Assembly (NCBI GenBank): GCA_046091365.1
Contig: JBJTBM010000021.1
Coordinates: 1 to 61,276, forward strand
Source: Casp-actino8 sp046091365
Lineage (GTDB): Bacteria > Actinomycetota > Acidimicrobiia > Acidimicrobiales > Ilumatobacteraceae
Direction of reading: 5' to 3'
Length of the DNA stretch: 61,276 nucleotides
The position numbers were made by a program, and so were the translations under genes. Positions within the stretch are counted from its first letter, which is position 1. Every line of letters begins with the position of its first letter. Positions 49,035-57,582 of the stretch are shown here, piece after piece. Under the pieces are notes generated by a model. That model had not been told where the DNA came from and searched no databases. It saw nothing but the letters and a program-made list of their open reading frames with translations.

Positions 49035-50495
49035 TCAGTCGTGGTCGGCGGGGTCGGTGGCACCATGATCATGCCCGTCGTGATCGTGTCCAGCAAGGTC
49101 GTGCGCTTGGTGATCGGCCTCGGAGAGCCCGATGACCGTGTCGCGGTCGAGCAACATGCCATTCGGGTCGACGTATTCGACGCGATGAATCAACCAATCG
49201 AGAGCCTTCGACTTGGAGATCTCGGCGGCCAGATCGACGATGGCGTCGTTCGCCTGGTACGCGGCACGCACCTGCTCGGCGCTGTACAGGCGGATCTTCT
49301 TGTTCTTGCCGCCTCCTTGCATCTCGGCCTGTCGGATGGCGGCCTCGTTGCTGCGGTCGGCCATCGACTCGAACTCGCGCTCGATCTCGTCGTCCGTGGC
49401 CTCGAGTCCCTCGGCCAGCACCACCGCACGCAGGGCCAGGTCGACCTTGCACGCCTTGATGCTCTGCGGACGGATGCCCTCCACGAACGATGCCGCGTCC
49501 TGACCGGTGGCCTGAAGCCACTGGTCGATGTTGATGCCCTGCATCTGAAACTGACGGATGGTGTTCTCGACCCGGCGTTGCAGGTCGGCGGCCACCATCG
49601 ACTCGGGTGCGTCGATCTCGACGAGGGCGGCCAGCGCGTCGGTGACCTTCTCGACGACTCCGTTGCGCACCTGATTGAGGCGGTTGTTGCCAAGTCGGGA
49701 GGAAATCGATTCGCGCCAACCGACGAGAGTCTCGTGACCCTCGATGTTCTCCGACACCCATGCGTCGTCGAGATCGGCGACCACCAGTTCTTGAACCGCG
49801 GTGACCGTCACCGCGAAGTCGGCCGGGGTGTCGGTGCCCGAGGGCGTGTCGGTGAAGGTGAGCTTGGTGCCCGCCGTGCTACCCACCAACTGGTCGTCGA
49901 ACGAGGGGGCCACCCACTTCTTGCCGATCTCGTACGACCACTCGTCGACCGCGAGACCCGCAACCGGCTCGCCATCACGACGGCCGATCAGGTCGACGAT
50001 CACGTAGTCGCCCACCGCGGCCGCGCGGTCGACGTTCGTCAACTTGCCGAGCCGCCGACGCTCGGCCTCGACGACGTCGTCGATCTCGGCGTCGGTGACG
50101 TCGATGGCCGGGACCTCGACCCGCAACCCACCGTATCCGGGCACCGTGATCACGGGGCGCACCTCACAGGTGGCGTCGAAGGTGACCGAACCGGAATCCT
50201 GACCACCGGTGATCTCGATCTCGGGGGTGGCGATGATGTCGACGTTCATCTCACGCACCGCGGTGGCGAGGTGACGTGGGACCCCGTCGCGCAGAGCCTG
50301 CTCGCGGGCGGCGGCGATGCCGATGCGCGCCTCGAGCACCTTGCGCGGGGCCTTGCCGGCCCGGAAGCCGGGCAGGCGGATCTCCTGGGCGATCTTGGCG
50401 AACGCGGCATCGATGTCGCGGGCGAAGTCGGATTCGTCGACCTCGACCGAGAGCTTCACGCGATTGCCTTCGAGGGTTTCACAGGTGGTCTTCAC
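49035..50495 (-). CDS. tig: Trigger factor with His/Asp-rich tail
   Basis: Ribosome-bound chaperone of 486 residues. Ribosome-binding domain with the LPGFRAGKAPRKVLEARIG signature near residue 40, FKBP-type isomerase domain (about 150-250) and C-terminal chaperone domain. The last 26 or so residues are rich in His and Asp (GHDHDGHDHG), a possible metal-binding tail. GTG 50495 is chosen because KTTCETLEGNRVKL starts the family domain. TACACT lies 9 nt upstream. It forms an operon with clpP. Confidence 0.93.
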   Translation of the reverse strand: MKTTCETLEGNRVKLSVEVDESDFARDIDAAFAKIAQEIRLPGFRAGKAPRKVLEARIGIAAAREQALRDGVPRHLATAVREMNVDIIATPEIEITGGQDSGSVTFDATCEVRPVITVPGYGGLRVEVPAIDVTDAEIDDVVEAERRRLGKLTNVDRAAAVGDYVIVDLIGRRDGEPVAGLAVDEWSYEIGKKWVAPSFDDQLVGSTAGTKLTFTDTPSGTDTPADFAVTVTAVQELVVADLDDAWVSENIEGHETLVGWRESISSRLGNNRLNQVRNGVVEKVTDALAALVEIDAPESMVAADLQRRVENTIRQFQMQGINIDQWLQATGQDAASFVEGIRPQSIKACKVDLALRAVVLAEGLEATDDEIEREFESMADRSNEAAIRQAEMQGGGKNKKIRLYSAEQVRAAYQANDAIVDLAAEISKSKALDWLIHRVEYVDPNGMLLDRDTVIGLSEADHQAHDLAGHDHDGHDHGATDPADHD

Positions 50496-50504
50496 AGGGA
50501 GTCG

Positions 50505-50510
50505 AGTGTA
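50505..50510 (-). promoter_or_regulatory. -10 box of tig-clpP operon
   Basis: TACACT on the minus strand, 9 nt before the GTG at 50495, the same arrangement as at 39090. Confidence 0.45.
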
Positions 50511-50555
50511 CCGGCGGTGTCGCGCGGCGGACCCACGGTGGGGCATGATTGGTGT

Positions 50556-50822
50556 ATGCCCACGTGGAAGCCCCATGCCCTCGCCAAGCCGCACGCCGAC
50601 CAACTCGACCTCCGCCTCGGTGACAAGGTCGAAGCCGCCGTCGATCTCGCCGACGTGGCCGCGGGCACCGAGGGCAAGGTCATCCTCGCCAACGGGTTCA
50701 ACTGGCAGCGGTACCGCGTGCTGTTCACCAATGGCGTGGAGTTGGGCGACCTCGACCACCGACACCTGACACCGGTGGGTCGCACCGCCAAGCGGTTGGC
50801 CAAAAAAGCCAAGCGAGCCTGA
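50556..50822 (+). CDS. Small basic protein, 88 aa, unknown
   Basis: Unrecognised protein of 88 residues. It has a mixed, soluble composition with beta-like stretches (KVILANGFNWQRYRVLFTNG) and a strongly basic C-terminus (Lys/Arg/Ala repeats), suggesting nucleic-acid or ribosome contact. It is divergent from tig, with 60 nt between the starts. CATGAT lies 6 nt before the ATG and fits the leaderless pattern except for its first base. A family assignment is not possible. Confidence 0.6.
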   Translation: MPTWKPHALAKPHADQLDLRLGDKVEAAVDLADVAAGTEGKVILANGFNWQRYRVLFTNGVELGDLDHRHLTPVGRTAKRLAKKAKRA

Positions 50823-50886
50823 GCCCCGGGCCGGTCGTCGCCGAACAGACGACTGACACGCCGCGAAGAGGACGCTTCTCAACCCC

Positions 50887-50892
50887 TACACT
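50887..50892 (+). promoter_or_regulatory. -10 box, leaderless promoter of TetR gene
   Basis: TACACT, 7 nt before the GTG at 50900. Confidence 0.55.
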
Positions 50893-50899
50893 CTCGCCC

Positions 50900-51502
50900 G
50901 TGCCCCCCACACCCGAAGTGAACGAACAACAGCGTGTCGACGGTCGACGAGAACGCGGCAATCGCAACAAGGCCGCCGTCGTGCAGGCCCTCCTCGAGCT
51001 CTACGAGGCGGGAGAGGTGCAACCCTCGGCGGCCCGCATCGCCGAAGTGGCCGGCGTCTCCGAGCGCTCGGTCTTTCGTTACTTCGACGACATGGAGGAT
51101 CTTGCCACCACGGCCATCGACATGCAGTGGGAGCGGGTGCACCACCTCTACGAGGGGCTCGATGCGAGTGGCGACTTCGAACAACGGCTCGAGGCGCTCG
51201 TCGATCACCGCATGCGACTCTTCGACAAGACGATCGGCGTCGGCCGGGCATCGATGGTCGGCTCCGTTCGCTCCGCCACCGTCGCCACCGCTCTTGAGCA
51301 GCGGCGCTCCTTTCTCCGGGCCCAGGCGGTGGCGCAGTTCGCATCCGAGATCGCTGGTTCGGCCGAACCGGCGGTGGTGGCCCGCATCGTCGACTTCACC
51401 ATGAGCATCGAGAACATCGACTACCTGCGCTCGAGCGTCGGCTTGAGCAAGCCGCGTGTTCGCGAAACGTTGACCGCGGCGCTGCGTCTCGCGCTGGCCT
51501 GA
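50900..51502 (+). CDS. TetR-family transcriptional regulator
   Basis: Regulator of 200 residues. An N-terminal helix-turn-helix domain (about 20-68) contains AARIAEVAGVSERSVFRYFDDMEDL, the TetR signature. The C-terminal ligand-binding domain (about 75-200) is helical and unassigned. Target genes are not evident; the next gene is convergent and the preceding one is a small basic protein on the same strand, 77 nt away. The start lies 7 nt after its -10 box, so the message is probably leaderless. Confidence 0.88.
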   Translation: MPPTPEVNEQQRVDGRRERGNRNKAAVVQALLELYEAGEVQPSAARIAEVAGVSERSVFRYFDDMEDLATTAIDMQWERVHHLYEGLDASGDFEQRLEALVDHRMRLFDKTIGVGRASMVGSVRSATVATALEQRRSFLRAQAVAQFASEIAGSAEPAVVARIVDFTMSIENIDYLRSSVGLSKPRVRETLTAALRLALA

Positions 51503-51506
51503 ACGG

Positions 51507-52694
51507 TCAGCCGAGAAACTCGAATTTGCGCCGCCACTCGTCGAGCGCGGCGTCGATCTGAACGGGTGCCACCGGCGCCGAGATCAGATATCCCTGAGCC
51601 GCATCGCAGCCGAGATCGCGCACCATGCGGAACTGATCGGCGGTCTCCACGCCCTCGGCCACCACGTGCAGCCCGAGCGAGTGCCCGACCTCGACCCCCG
51701 ATCTCACCATCGGGTCCGGCTCGGACGCAGCGACGTCGAGGCGACCCACCATCGCGCGGTCGATTTTCAACTCGGTGAACGGTGCCGCCAGAACGCGTTC
51801 GTAGTTACTAGTTCCGGTGCCGAAGTCGTCGACGGCCAGTCGAAAGCCCGCCAGCCGCAATCGCGTGAGAATGGCCAACGCCGGTGCGGCGTCGGTGATG
51901 GGGGCGGTCTCGGTGACCTCGAAAGTCCACGACTCGGGAGGAGCCGCCTCACCGAGCAGTCGTTGAGCGCGACGTGGCAACTCCTCGTCGTCGAGATCGA
52001 GCACCGAAATGTTCACGCTCACGTCGGGCATCGACCGTAACGCCCGATGTCGGGTTCGGTCGCGGGCCGCCATGCCCATGACGGTGTCGAGCAACTCCGA
52101 GGTGCGACCGACCTCCTCGATCAGAGCGACGAAGATCGACGGCGACACGTCACCGTGTTGCGGGTGACGCCATCGCACGAGGGCCTCGACACCGGTGACC
52201 TCTCCGGTGCGGGTCGACACCTTCGGCTGGTACGCGAGATGCAGCAACGCCGGGTCGAGGAGTTCGTCGGGCCCGACGTGGAGCTTCGGGCCCGTCGGGT
52301 CGTTGACCCCGTCAGCGACCTGAGACCACTCGAGCATCGCCGCCCGTAGGACGTCGAGCGAGAACGGCTTGGCGAACGTACCGATCACCCGGAGTTTGTG
52401 CATCTCGGCGATGCGGCCCGCGGTGTCGAGCAGTGATTGGTCGGCCCCGCTCACGAGAATCAGCGGCATTCCGCGGTGCAAGGCACCCAGTCGACTCATG
52501 ACCTCGATGCCGTCGACCTCGCCCAACGACAGGTCGAGCACCACGAGGTCGAACCTCCCGTTGATGGCCCGCTCGATGTCGGCGGGCAGACTCGCCGACG
52601 TGGCGCTGAACCCGGCCGACTCGGCGACGGCCTCGATCAACTCGCAGATCGCCTCCTCGTCGTCGATCACGAGCACCCGCGCTCCGTCAACCAT
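51507..52694 (-). CDS. Receiver-EAL cyclic-di-GMP phosphodiesterase
   Basis: Protein of 395 residues. A receiver domain (1-125) has D10-D11, phospho-acceptor D54 and the FAKPF Lys. An EAL domain (about 150-390) has the EAL triad at 170-172, the NISVLDL and DDFGTG segments, and a C-terminal VAEGVET motif, so it should be active on cyclic di-GMP. It is coupled to the upstream hybrid kinase: its ATG lies 8 nt inside that gene, with a strong ribosome site (GGAGGTG). Phosphorylation by the kinase probably controls the phosphodiesterase. Confidence 0.88.
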   Translation of the reverse strand: MVDGARVLVIDDEEAICELIEAVAESAGFSATSASLPADIERAINGRFDLVVLDLSLGEVDGIEVMSRLGALHRGMPLILVSGADQSLLDTAGRIAEMHKLRVIGTFAKPFSLDVLRAAMLEWSQVADGVNDPTGPKLHVGPDELLDPALLHLAYQPKVSTRTGEVTGVEALVRWRHPQHGDVSPSIFVALIEEVGRTSELLDTVMGMAARDRTRHRALRSMPDVSVNISVLDLDDEELPRRAQRLLGEAAPPESWTFEVTETAPITDAAPALAILTRLRLAGFRLAVDDFGTGTSNYERVLAAPFTELKIDRAMVGRLDVAASEPDPMVRSGVEVGHSLGLHVVAEGVETADQFRMVRDLGCDAAQGYLISAPVAPVQIDAALDEWRRKFEFLG

Positions 52695-55491
52695 GTGTTC
52701 CACCTCCCCGTCCGTCGTCCCCAACATCGACACCGCCGATGCTCCCATCATGGTCGTCCGCACGGTCGACGATGTCGTCGGCCAGCAAGGGGAGCACCGC
52801 GGCGTACAGATCGTCGCGTGAGAACGGCTTGGCGAGGGTCCTCTCCCCCAACTCTTGCAACTGCTTCATGCTCGAGGAGTACCCGGTCATGAAGATCACG
52901 GCAAGATCGGGCAACCCGGCCGTCGCCAAACGAGCGAGGTCGAGTCCATCCTGCTCTTCGCCGAAGTTCGCGTCGGAGACGAGCACATCGGGAGGGAACT
53001 CGGCGATCAACTCGAGCGCGGACCGCGGTGACAGGGCGAATCTGGCGTCGACTCCCACGTCGATGAGCCACGCCGCCACCATCTCGGCCAGCGCCTGTTC
53101 ATCGTCGGCCACCACCACTCGTCGACCCGATCGACGCAACGACGGCACCGGCGAGGTGGTCGAACCCGGACGGTGCAGCGGCAACACGAGGGTGACCGTC
53201 GTGCCAACGCCGACCCGGCTCTCGAGGACGGCCGTTCCGCCACTCTGCTGGGCGAACGCGTAGACCGTCGCCAGACCGAGACCGGTGCCGCTGCCGGCCT
53301 TCTTGGTGGTGAAGAACGGCTCGAAGGCCCGGGCCACCACGTCGGCGGGCATCCCCGCTCCATCGTCCGACACGGACAGCTCGATGACGTCGTCGCGACG
53401 GCGTGCCACGATGCGCACTGTGCCGTTCGGACCCATCGCATCGCGCGAGTTGAAGGCCAGGTTGAGAATGCAACTCTGCAGTCGACCGGCATCCACCAGA
53501 AGTTGCAGGCTCGGGTCGGGAATCTCGACCTCGACGGTTCGGCCCGCGCCGAGCGCTTGTTTGACGAGCGGCAACAACCCCTTGACGAGGTCGGCCAGGG
53601 AGACCGCGGTCTCTTCCAACGGCTGACTGCGCGCCACCGCGAGCAACGACTTGGTGATCTCGGCCCCGCGTTCGACGGCCGACATCGAGCGCGAGAGGAA
53701 CTTCGACAACTTCTCGTCTCCGGAGATCGTCTCGTTCATCGCCATCAGCTGGAGGTTGCCCAACGTGACGAACAGGAGGTTGTTGAAATCGTGCGCCAGT
53801 CCGCCGGCCAATGCGCCGAGCGACTCCATCCGTTCGGCCTGGGCCGTGCGCATCGCGACGTTGCGCCGCTCCGTGGCGTCGGTGACGTGCAAGAGCCCGA
53901 CCCGGTCGTCGCCCGCCGCCCGAACCGGATACGCCTCCAGTTCGAGGATGCGCATCTCGTCGTCGCCGTCGCCGGTCACCTCTCCGTGGCCGTGTTCGCC
54001 CGCCAGAGCCGTCCCCATCAAATCGCTCACGATGCGGGCCCGCACGGTCTCGGCCCCGAAGCCGAGGGCCTCGGTGACCGCGATGCCGGGGATGCGATCG
54101 CCACAGGTTTCGCGCACTCCGGTGTTGGCCGCCAACACCTTTCCGGCACCGTCGAACACCACCGAGAGACCGGGCGTCGCGTCGAGCGCGGCCTCGAGGA
54201 GCGACTCGCGACGCCGACGTTCGATGTCGACGCGAACTTGGGAGGCCGCCCCGAGCAACAACACCGCGATCACGCCGACGCCCAACAGACTCTCGACGCC
54301 GATCACGACCAAACGTTCGTTGCCGGAAACCCCGAACGAATCGGTCGCCGATGCCGAGACGACGAACACCGCGTCGTCGATCACCGCGGGCACGTCGACA
54401 CGCGACGCCGAGGCCGAAGCCTCGGGGTCCACGTTCGTGACGAGGTCGAAGTCGACGTCGCGATACAAACCCGCGAGTGAACCACGGGCGGCGGTGAGGA
54501 CGTCGTCGACCGACAACAAGGCGACGTACCGTGCGGACGAGTCACCGAGAATGAAAGCCAGGTACTGACGGCCGTCCACGATCACCGTCGCGTCGCCGAT
54601 CAATCCGTCACCGCCATCGAACGCTTCGACGAGACGGGGGTTGTCGAGCTCGGGGGCCAGGTCGGCGTCGTCGAACAACACCTCGCCCGCCCCGTTCGCC
54701 ACCCGCGCCACCAGGGCGACCGAGATGAGACCCGTCGCATCGAACTGGTCGTCCGCGGATTCCGCGAGCCGGGCGTCCAAGGCGTTCACGTCGTCGCTCA
54801 CCACGGCGACGAGACCCGCGGCGGCGTCGGCCCCGGCCTCGCGCAAGGTGTCCCGATCGGAGATCCGCCACAACTCCCCCGTGATCTGCAACGCCAGCAC
54901 CACAACCACCAGCGCAGCGAAAGGTGCGGTGAGTTCGTCGACGGTCGACCTCCGGTATCGGAACCACCGGCCGCGCACCAGACTCGCGACGCTCGACCCC
55001 GCGAGGCAGCCGACGACGATCGCCGCGCCACGCTCGGGGAACGACGCGGTCGGTGAATCGACGACGAGTCCGATCACGATCGACTCGGCGAGCGCGAACG
55101 CCAGTGACGCCGCCACCATCGACGACGAGAGCACCAGGAATCGACGCACCGGACGTTCGCGGGAGCCGACCTTGTCGGCGAGGTACGACACGAGATGCGA
55201 CAGCACCACCGCTTCGAGAACGAGGGCCACGGCGGCCACGATCCCCGTGGCGACGTCGGAGTCCGACGACGGTGCGATCGCCGCGGCGACCAGCGTGACG
55301 ACGGCACCCGCCGACACCGCGACCGCACCGGCCTGGAGCCCGAACGAGACCCTCGCCACGATCACGACGGCCAATGCGAGCCGCACGTCGAACCCGAACC
55401 CACTCGTGAGGCCCGCGACGGCGGCCAGCGCCCCCCACGACACGAGGGCACCGGCCGAATCGCGCGCGACGACGCGGTAGGTGTCGGTCAC
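52687..55491 (-). CDS. Membrane hybrid histidine kinase (PAS-HisKA-HATPase-REC)
   Basis: Protein of 934 residues. Six or seven helices at about 14-205 form a membrane sensor unit, an extracytoplasmic region follows (about 210-395), then another helix (396-416), a PAS-like domain (430-545), HisKA with H567 (LAHDFNN), HATPase (about 670-772, SDDGAGM and GTGLGL) and a C-terminal receiver (about 790-905, acceptor D840). The phosphorelay could end at its own receiver or at the coupled EAL regulator. The stimulus is unknown. GTG start. Confidence 0.88.
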   Translation of the reverse strand: MTDTYRVVARDSAGALVSWGALAAVAGLTSGFGFDVRLALAVVIVARVSFGLQAGAVAVSAGAVVTLVAAAIAPSSDSDVATGIVAAVALVLEAVVLSHLVSYLADKVGSRERPVRRFLVLSSSMVAASLAFALAESIVIGLVVDSPTASFPERGAAIVVGCLAGSSVASLVRGRWFRYRRSTVDELTAPFAALVVVVLALQITGELWRISDRDTLREAGADAAAGLVAVVSDDVNALDARLAESADDQFDATGLISVALVARVANGAGEVLFDDADLAPELDNPRLVEAFDGGDGLIGDATVIVDGRQYLAFILGDSSARYVALLSVDDVLTAARGSLAGLYRDVDFDLVTNVDPEASASASRVDVPAVIDDAVFVVSASATDSFGVSGNERLVVIGVESLLGVGVIAVLLLGAASQVRVDIERRRRESLLEAALDATPGLSVVFDGAGKVLAANTGVRETCGDRIPGIAVTEALGFGAETVRARIVSDLMGTALAGEHGHGEVTGDGDDEMRILELEAYPVRAAGDDRVGLLHVTDATERRNVAMRTAQAERMESLGALAGGLAHDFNNLLFVTLGNLQLMAMNETISGDEKLSKFLSRSMSAVERGAEITKSLLAVARSQPLEETAVSLADLVKGLLPLVKQALGAGRTVEVEIPDPSLQLLVDAGRLQSCILNLAFNSRDAMGPNGTVRIVARRRDDVIELSVSDDGAGMPADVVARAFEPFFTTKKAGSGTGLGLATVYAFAQQSGGTAVLESRVGVGTTVTLVLPLHRPGSTTSPVPSLRRSGRRVVVADDEQALAEMVAAWLIDVGVDARFALSPRSALELIAEFPPDVLVSDANFGEEQDGLDLARLATAGLPDLAVIFMTGYSSSMKQLQELGERTLAKPFSRDDLYAAVLPLLADDIVDRADDHDGSIGGVDVGDDGRGGGTHG
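52701..52707 (-). promoter_or_regulatory. Shine-Dalgarno of receiver-EAL gene, inside kinase gene
   Basis: GGAGGTG, 6 nt before ATG 52694. It lies in the 3' end of the kinase reading frame and fixes the downstream start. Confidence 0.6.
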
Positions 55492-55594
55492 GGTGTTCGT
55501 GTCGGTCGAGTCATGCGTCGCGGCGATGCCAAATCGTACGCCGGACGTCGGTGCGCGAATCGGATGTCACGAGGAGAAGCAGAAGCCGCCTCGC

Positions 55595-55600
55595 TAGGCT
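55595..55600 (+). promoter_or_regulatory. -10 box of tRNA-Pro
   Basis: TAGGCT, 9 nt before the mature 5' end of tRNA-Pro. No clear -35 box. Confidence 0.4.
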
Positions 55601-55609
55601 TCGAGCGAC

Positions 55610-55684
55610 CGGGGAGTGGCGCAGTGGTAGCGTTCCTGCTTTGGGTGCAGGCGGTCGGGAGTTCAAATCTCCCCTCCCCGACCA
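55610..55684 (+). tRNA. tRNA-Pro (anticodon TGG)
   Basis: Cloverleaf with acceptor stem CGGGGAG / CTCCCCG (55610-55616 and 55674-55680), anticodon stem CCTGC / GCAGG with loop TTTGGGT and anticodon TGG at 55642-55644, and T-arm GTTCAAAT. Discriminator A at 55681 is followed by an encoded CCA (55682-55684). It reads CCA and, by wobble, other proline codons. Confidence 0.95.
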
Positions 55685-55718
55685 GTCACGGGCTTCCGCG
55701 GATGTGCCACGCTTGGGC

Positions 55719-56207
55719 ATGAGCATTCTTCGCCATCCCGTCAAGACCCTGTCCGGCTCCGACTCCTCCCTCGGTGACGTCCCCGCCACGGTGATGCTCG
55801 TCGTCAACGTGGCGAGCAAGTGCGGACTCACGCCGCAATACACCGGCCTCGAGCAATTGCACGAGAAGTACGCGGGCCGCGGCTTCAGCGTGGTCGGCTT
55901 CCCGTGCAACCAGTTCGGTGGCCAGGAGCCGGGCACGGCCGAGGAGATTGCAACCTTCTGTTCCACGAACTTCGGGATCACCTTTCCGATGATGGAGAAG
56001 ATCGACGTCAACGGACCCGACCGCCACCCGATCTATTCCACCCTCACGGGCGTCGCCGACGGCGAGGGCACGAGTGGCGACATCCGTTGGAACTTCGAGA
56101 AGTTTTTGGTCGCCGACGGCGGCGACACGGTCGTGCGCTTCAGTCCGATGGTGGCCCCCGACGATCCCACCCTGGTCGCCACGATCGAGCGACTCCTCGG
56201 GGCCTGA
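55719..56207 (+). CDS. Glutathione peroxidase family (thiol peroxidase)
   Basis: Protein of 162 residues, the bacterial family length. The peroxidatic residue is Cys in NVASKCGLTPQY, not selenocysteine. The FPCNQFGGQEPG motif holds the catalytic Gln and partner residues; WNFEKF supplies the Trp-Asn pair. It reduces peroxides, probably using thioredoxin or a low-molecular-weight thiol such as mycothiol. The first methionine at 55719 is chosen because an upstream frame would run through tRNA-Pro. The SDR gene starts 3 nt later. Confidence 0.9.
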   Translation: MSILRHPVKTLSGSDSSLGDVPATVMLVVNVASKCGLTPQYTGLEQLHEKYAGRGFSVVGFPCNQFGGQEPGTAEEIATFCSTNFGITFPMMEKIDVNGPDRHPIYSTLTGVADGEGTSGDIRWNFEKFLVADGGDTVVRFSPMVAPDDPTLVATIERLLGA

Positions 56208-56210
56208 CCC

Positions 56211-56984
56211 GTGATCCGCTCGCGGGTCGCCCTCGTCACCGGTGGAGCCGATGGAATCGGCGCCGGTGTCGTGCGTCGACTCGTCGAGGACGGACTCGAG
56301 GTGATGGTCGCCGACCTCGACTCGGACCGCGGCCTCGCCTCCATCGCCACCTACGGCGAGCGGGCCGCGTTCGTGAGCGCCGACGTCGCGCGCGAATCCG
56401 ACGTCGTCGCCATGGTCGCGGCGACCCGCGAGAGATTCGGCTCGGTCGACGTGCTGGTGAACAACGCCTGGGGTGGCGGTGAGATGAGTCGAGTCGAGCG
56501 CAAGTCCAACGCGTTGTTGCGGCAAAGTCTCGACGTCGCGTTCTTCGCCGCCTTCTGGGCGATGCGCGAGTGTTATCCGACGATGAAGGCCGACGGATGG
56601 GGGCGGGTGGTCAACATGTGCTCGCTCAACGGCGTCAACTCCCACATGGGAACCCTCGAGTACAACGTGGGCAAGGAGGCCCTGCGAACTCTCACACGCA
56701 CCGCTGCGCGGGAGTGGGCGGCGACCGGGGTCGTCGTCAACGCCGTGTGTCCGGCGGCCAAGAGCGCCGCGTTCAACCGGGTGATGGGAGCCCATCCGGA
56801 ATTGGTCGCCGCCGCCGACGCGTCGAATCCCATGGGACGTATCGGCGACCCGTACGCCGACGTGGCCCCGGTGGTCTCGTTCCTCGCGAGCGACGACTGC
56901 CGATACATGACCGGAAACACGTTGTTCGTGGACGGTGGAAGCCACATCAACGGCTCGGCCTGGGCCCCCGACCTCGGGGACTGA
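56211..56984 (+). CDS. Short-chain dehydrogenase/reductase
   Basis: SDR oxidoreductase of 257 residues. Rossmann motif TGGADGIG at 10-17, the VNNAWGGG segment, catalytic Ser 13 residues before the YNVGK Tyr-Lys pair, and the C-terminal MTGNTLFVDGG signature. Usually NAD(P)-dependent; substrate unknown. GTG start follows the peroxidase by 3 nt, so the two are cotranscribed. It converges with the DinB-like gene with a 3-nt gap. Confidence 0.9.
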   Translation: MIRSRVALVTGGADGIGAGVVRRLVEDGLEVMVADLDSDRGLASIATYGERAAFVSADVARESDVVAMVAATRERFGSVDVLVNNAWGGGEMSRVERKSNALLRQSLDVAFFAAFWAMRECYPTMKADGWGRVVNMCSLNGVNSHMGTLEYNVGKEALRTLTRTAAREWAATGVVVNAVCPAAKSAAFNRVMGAHPELVAAADASNPMGRIGDPYADVAPVVSFLASDDCRYMTGNTLFVDGGSHINGSAWAPDLGD

Positions 56985-56987
56985 GCG

Positions 56988-57521
56988 TCACCGGTCGAGC
57001 ACCCCGGCCTCCTTGGCCCATTTCCAGTGCATCCGCCCGTGGTCGGCGTTGGCGGCCAGAACGCCGCCGATCGTCCCGTCGGCCCATGGTGCGCCGGGCA
57101 GACGCTCGTTCAGTTGCTCGTCGCTCAACTCGGAGAGCAACTGCAGGGTGACCGCTCGGGCCGCCGTCCCGAGGGCGACCACCTCGTCGAACGACTTGCC
57201 GTGGTGTTCGCGTTGCCATTCGTCGGTCATCGCGTGCACCGAGGCCATGATCTGTTCCATCGTGCGCGGCGTGCCGTCATCGGTTTCGCGCAACCCGACC
57301 GGATTCGGGTGCCCGTCCAGATGACGGCGGATCATCGCGGCGAAATTGCGTTCGATCAGAGCCAGGTGCGCCAGATGGTCGAGCGCCGACCAGTGATTCG
57401 TGGGGTCGTGTTGGCTCGGAGTCAGATCCGACAGCAGCTGGTGCTCGGTGAGATGGGCGTACGTCTCGAGCAACCACGCCCGATCCTCGTTCAACCTCTT
57501 CTCGATCACCCAGCGATCCAC
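56988..57521 (-). CDS. DinB-like (DUF664) superfamily protein
   Basis: Protein of 177 residues with the four-helix DinB pattern: HWSALDHLAHLALIERNF carries the first histidines, and the C-terminal HGRMHWKWAKE another, possible ligands of a nickel or zinc site. Some members are thiol-dependent S-transferases (mycothiol or bacillithiol), others unknown. GTG 57521 is chosen by length of the fold. A TAGACG sequence 7 nt upstream partly fits the leaderless pattern. Confidence 0.75.
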   Translation of the reverse strand: MDRWVIEKRLNEDRAWLLETYAHLTEHQLLSDLTPSQHDPTNHWSALDHLAHLALIERNFAAMIRRHLDGHPNPVGLRETDDGTPRTMEQIMASVHAMTDEWQREHHGKSFDEVVALGTAARAVTLQLLSELSDEQLNERLPGAPWADGTIGGVLAANADHGRMHWKWAKEAGVLDR

Positions 57522-57582
57522 ATCCCACCGTCTACCATGCCCACGCCCCTCGATTCTCCCCCGACGAACGGACGCCACCACG

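Noticed and set aside
49023..50555. Plus-strand open frame opposite trigger factor
   Set aside because: Only its last 88 codons (50556-50822) form a plausible gene; the rest is the complement of tig.
50833..50855. Weak inverted repeat after the 88-residue gene
   Set aside because: It is a 6-bp stem with a wobble pair and a 9-nt loop, likely by chance in this composition.
55551..55718. Upstream extension of the glutathione peroxidase frame
   Set aside because: It would read through tRNA-Pro, and the family sequence begins after 55719.
55719..56207. Possible selenocysteine glutathione peroxidase
   Set aside because: The active-site codon encodes Cys, and no in-frame TGA occurs there.
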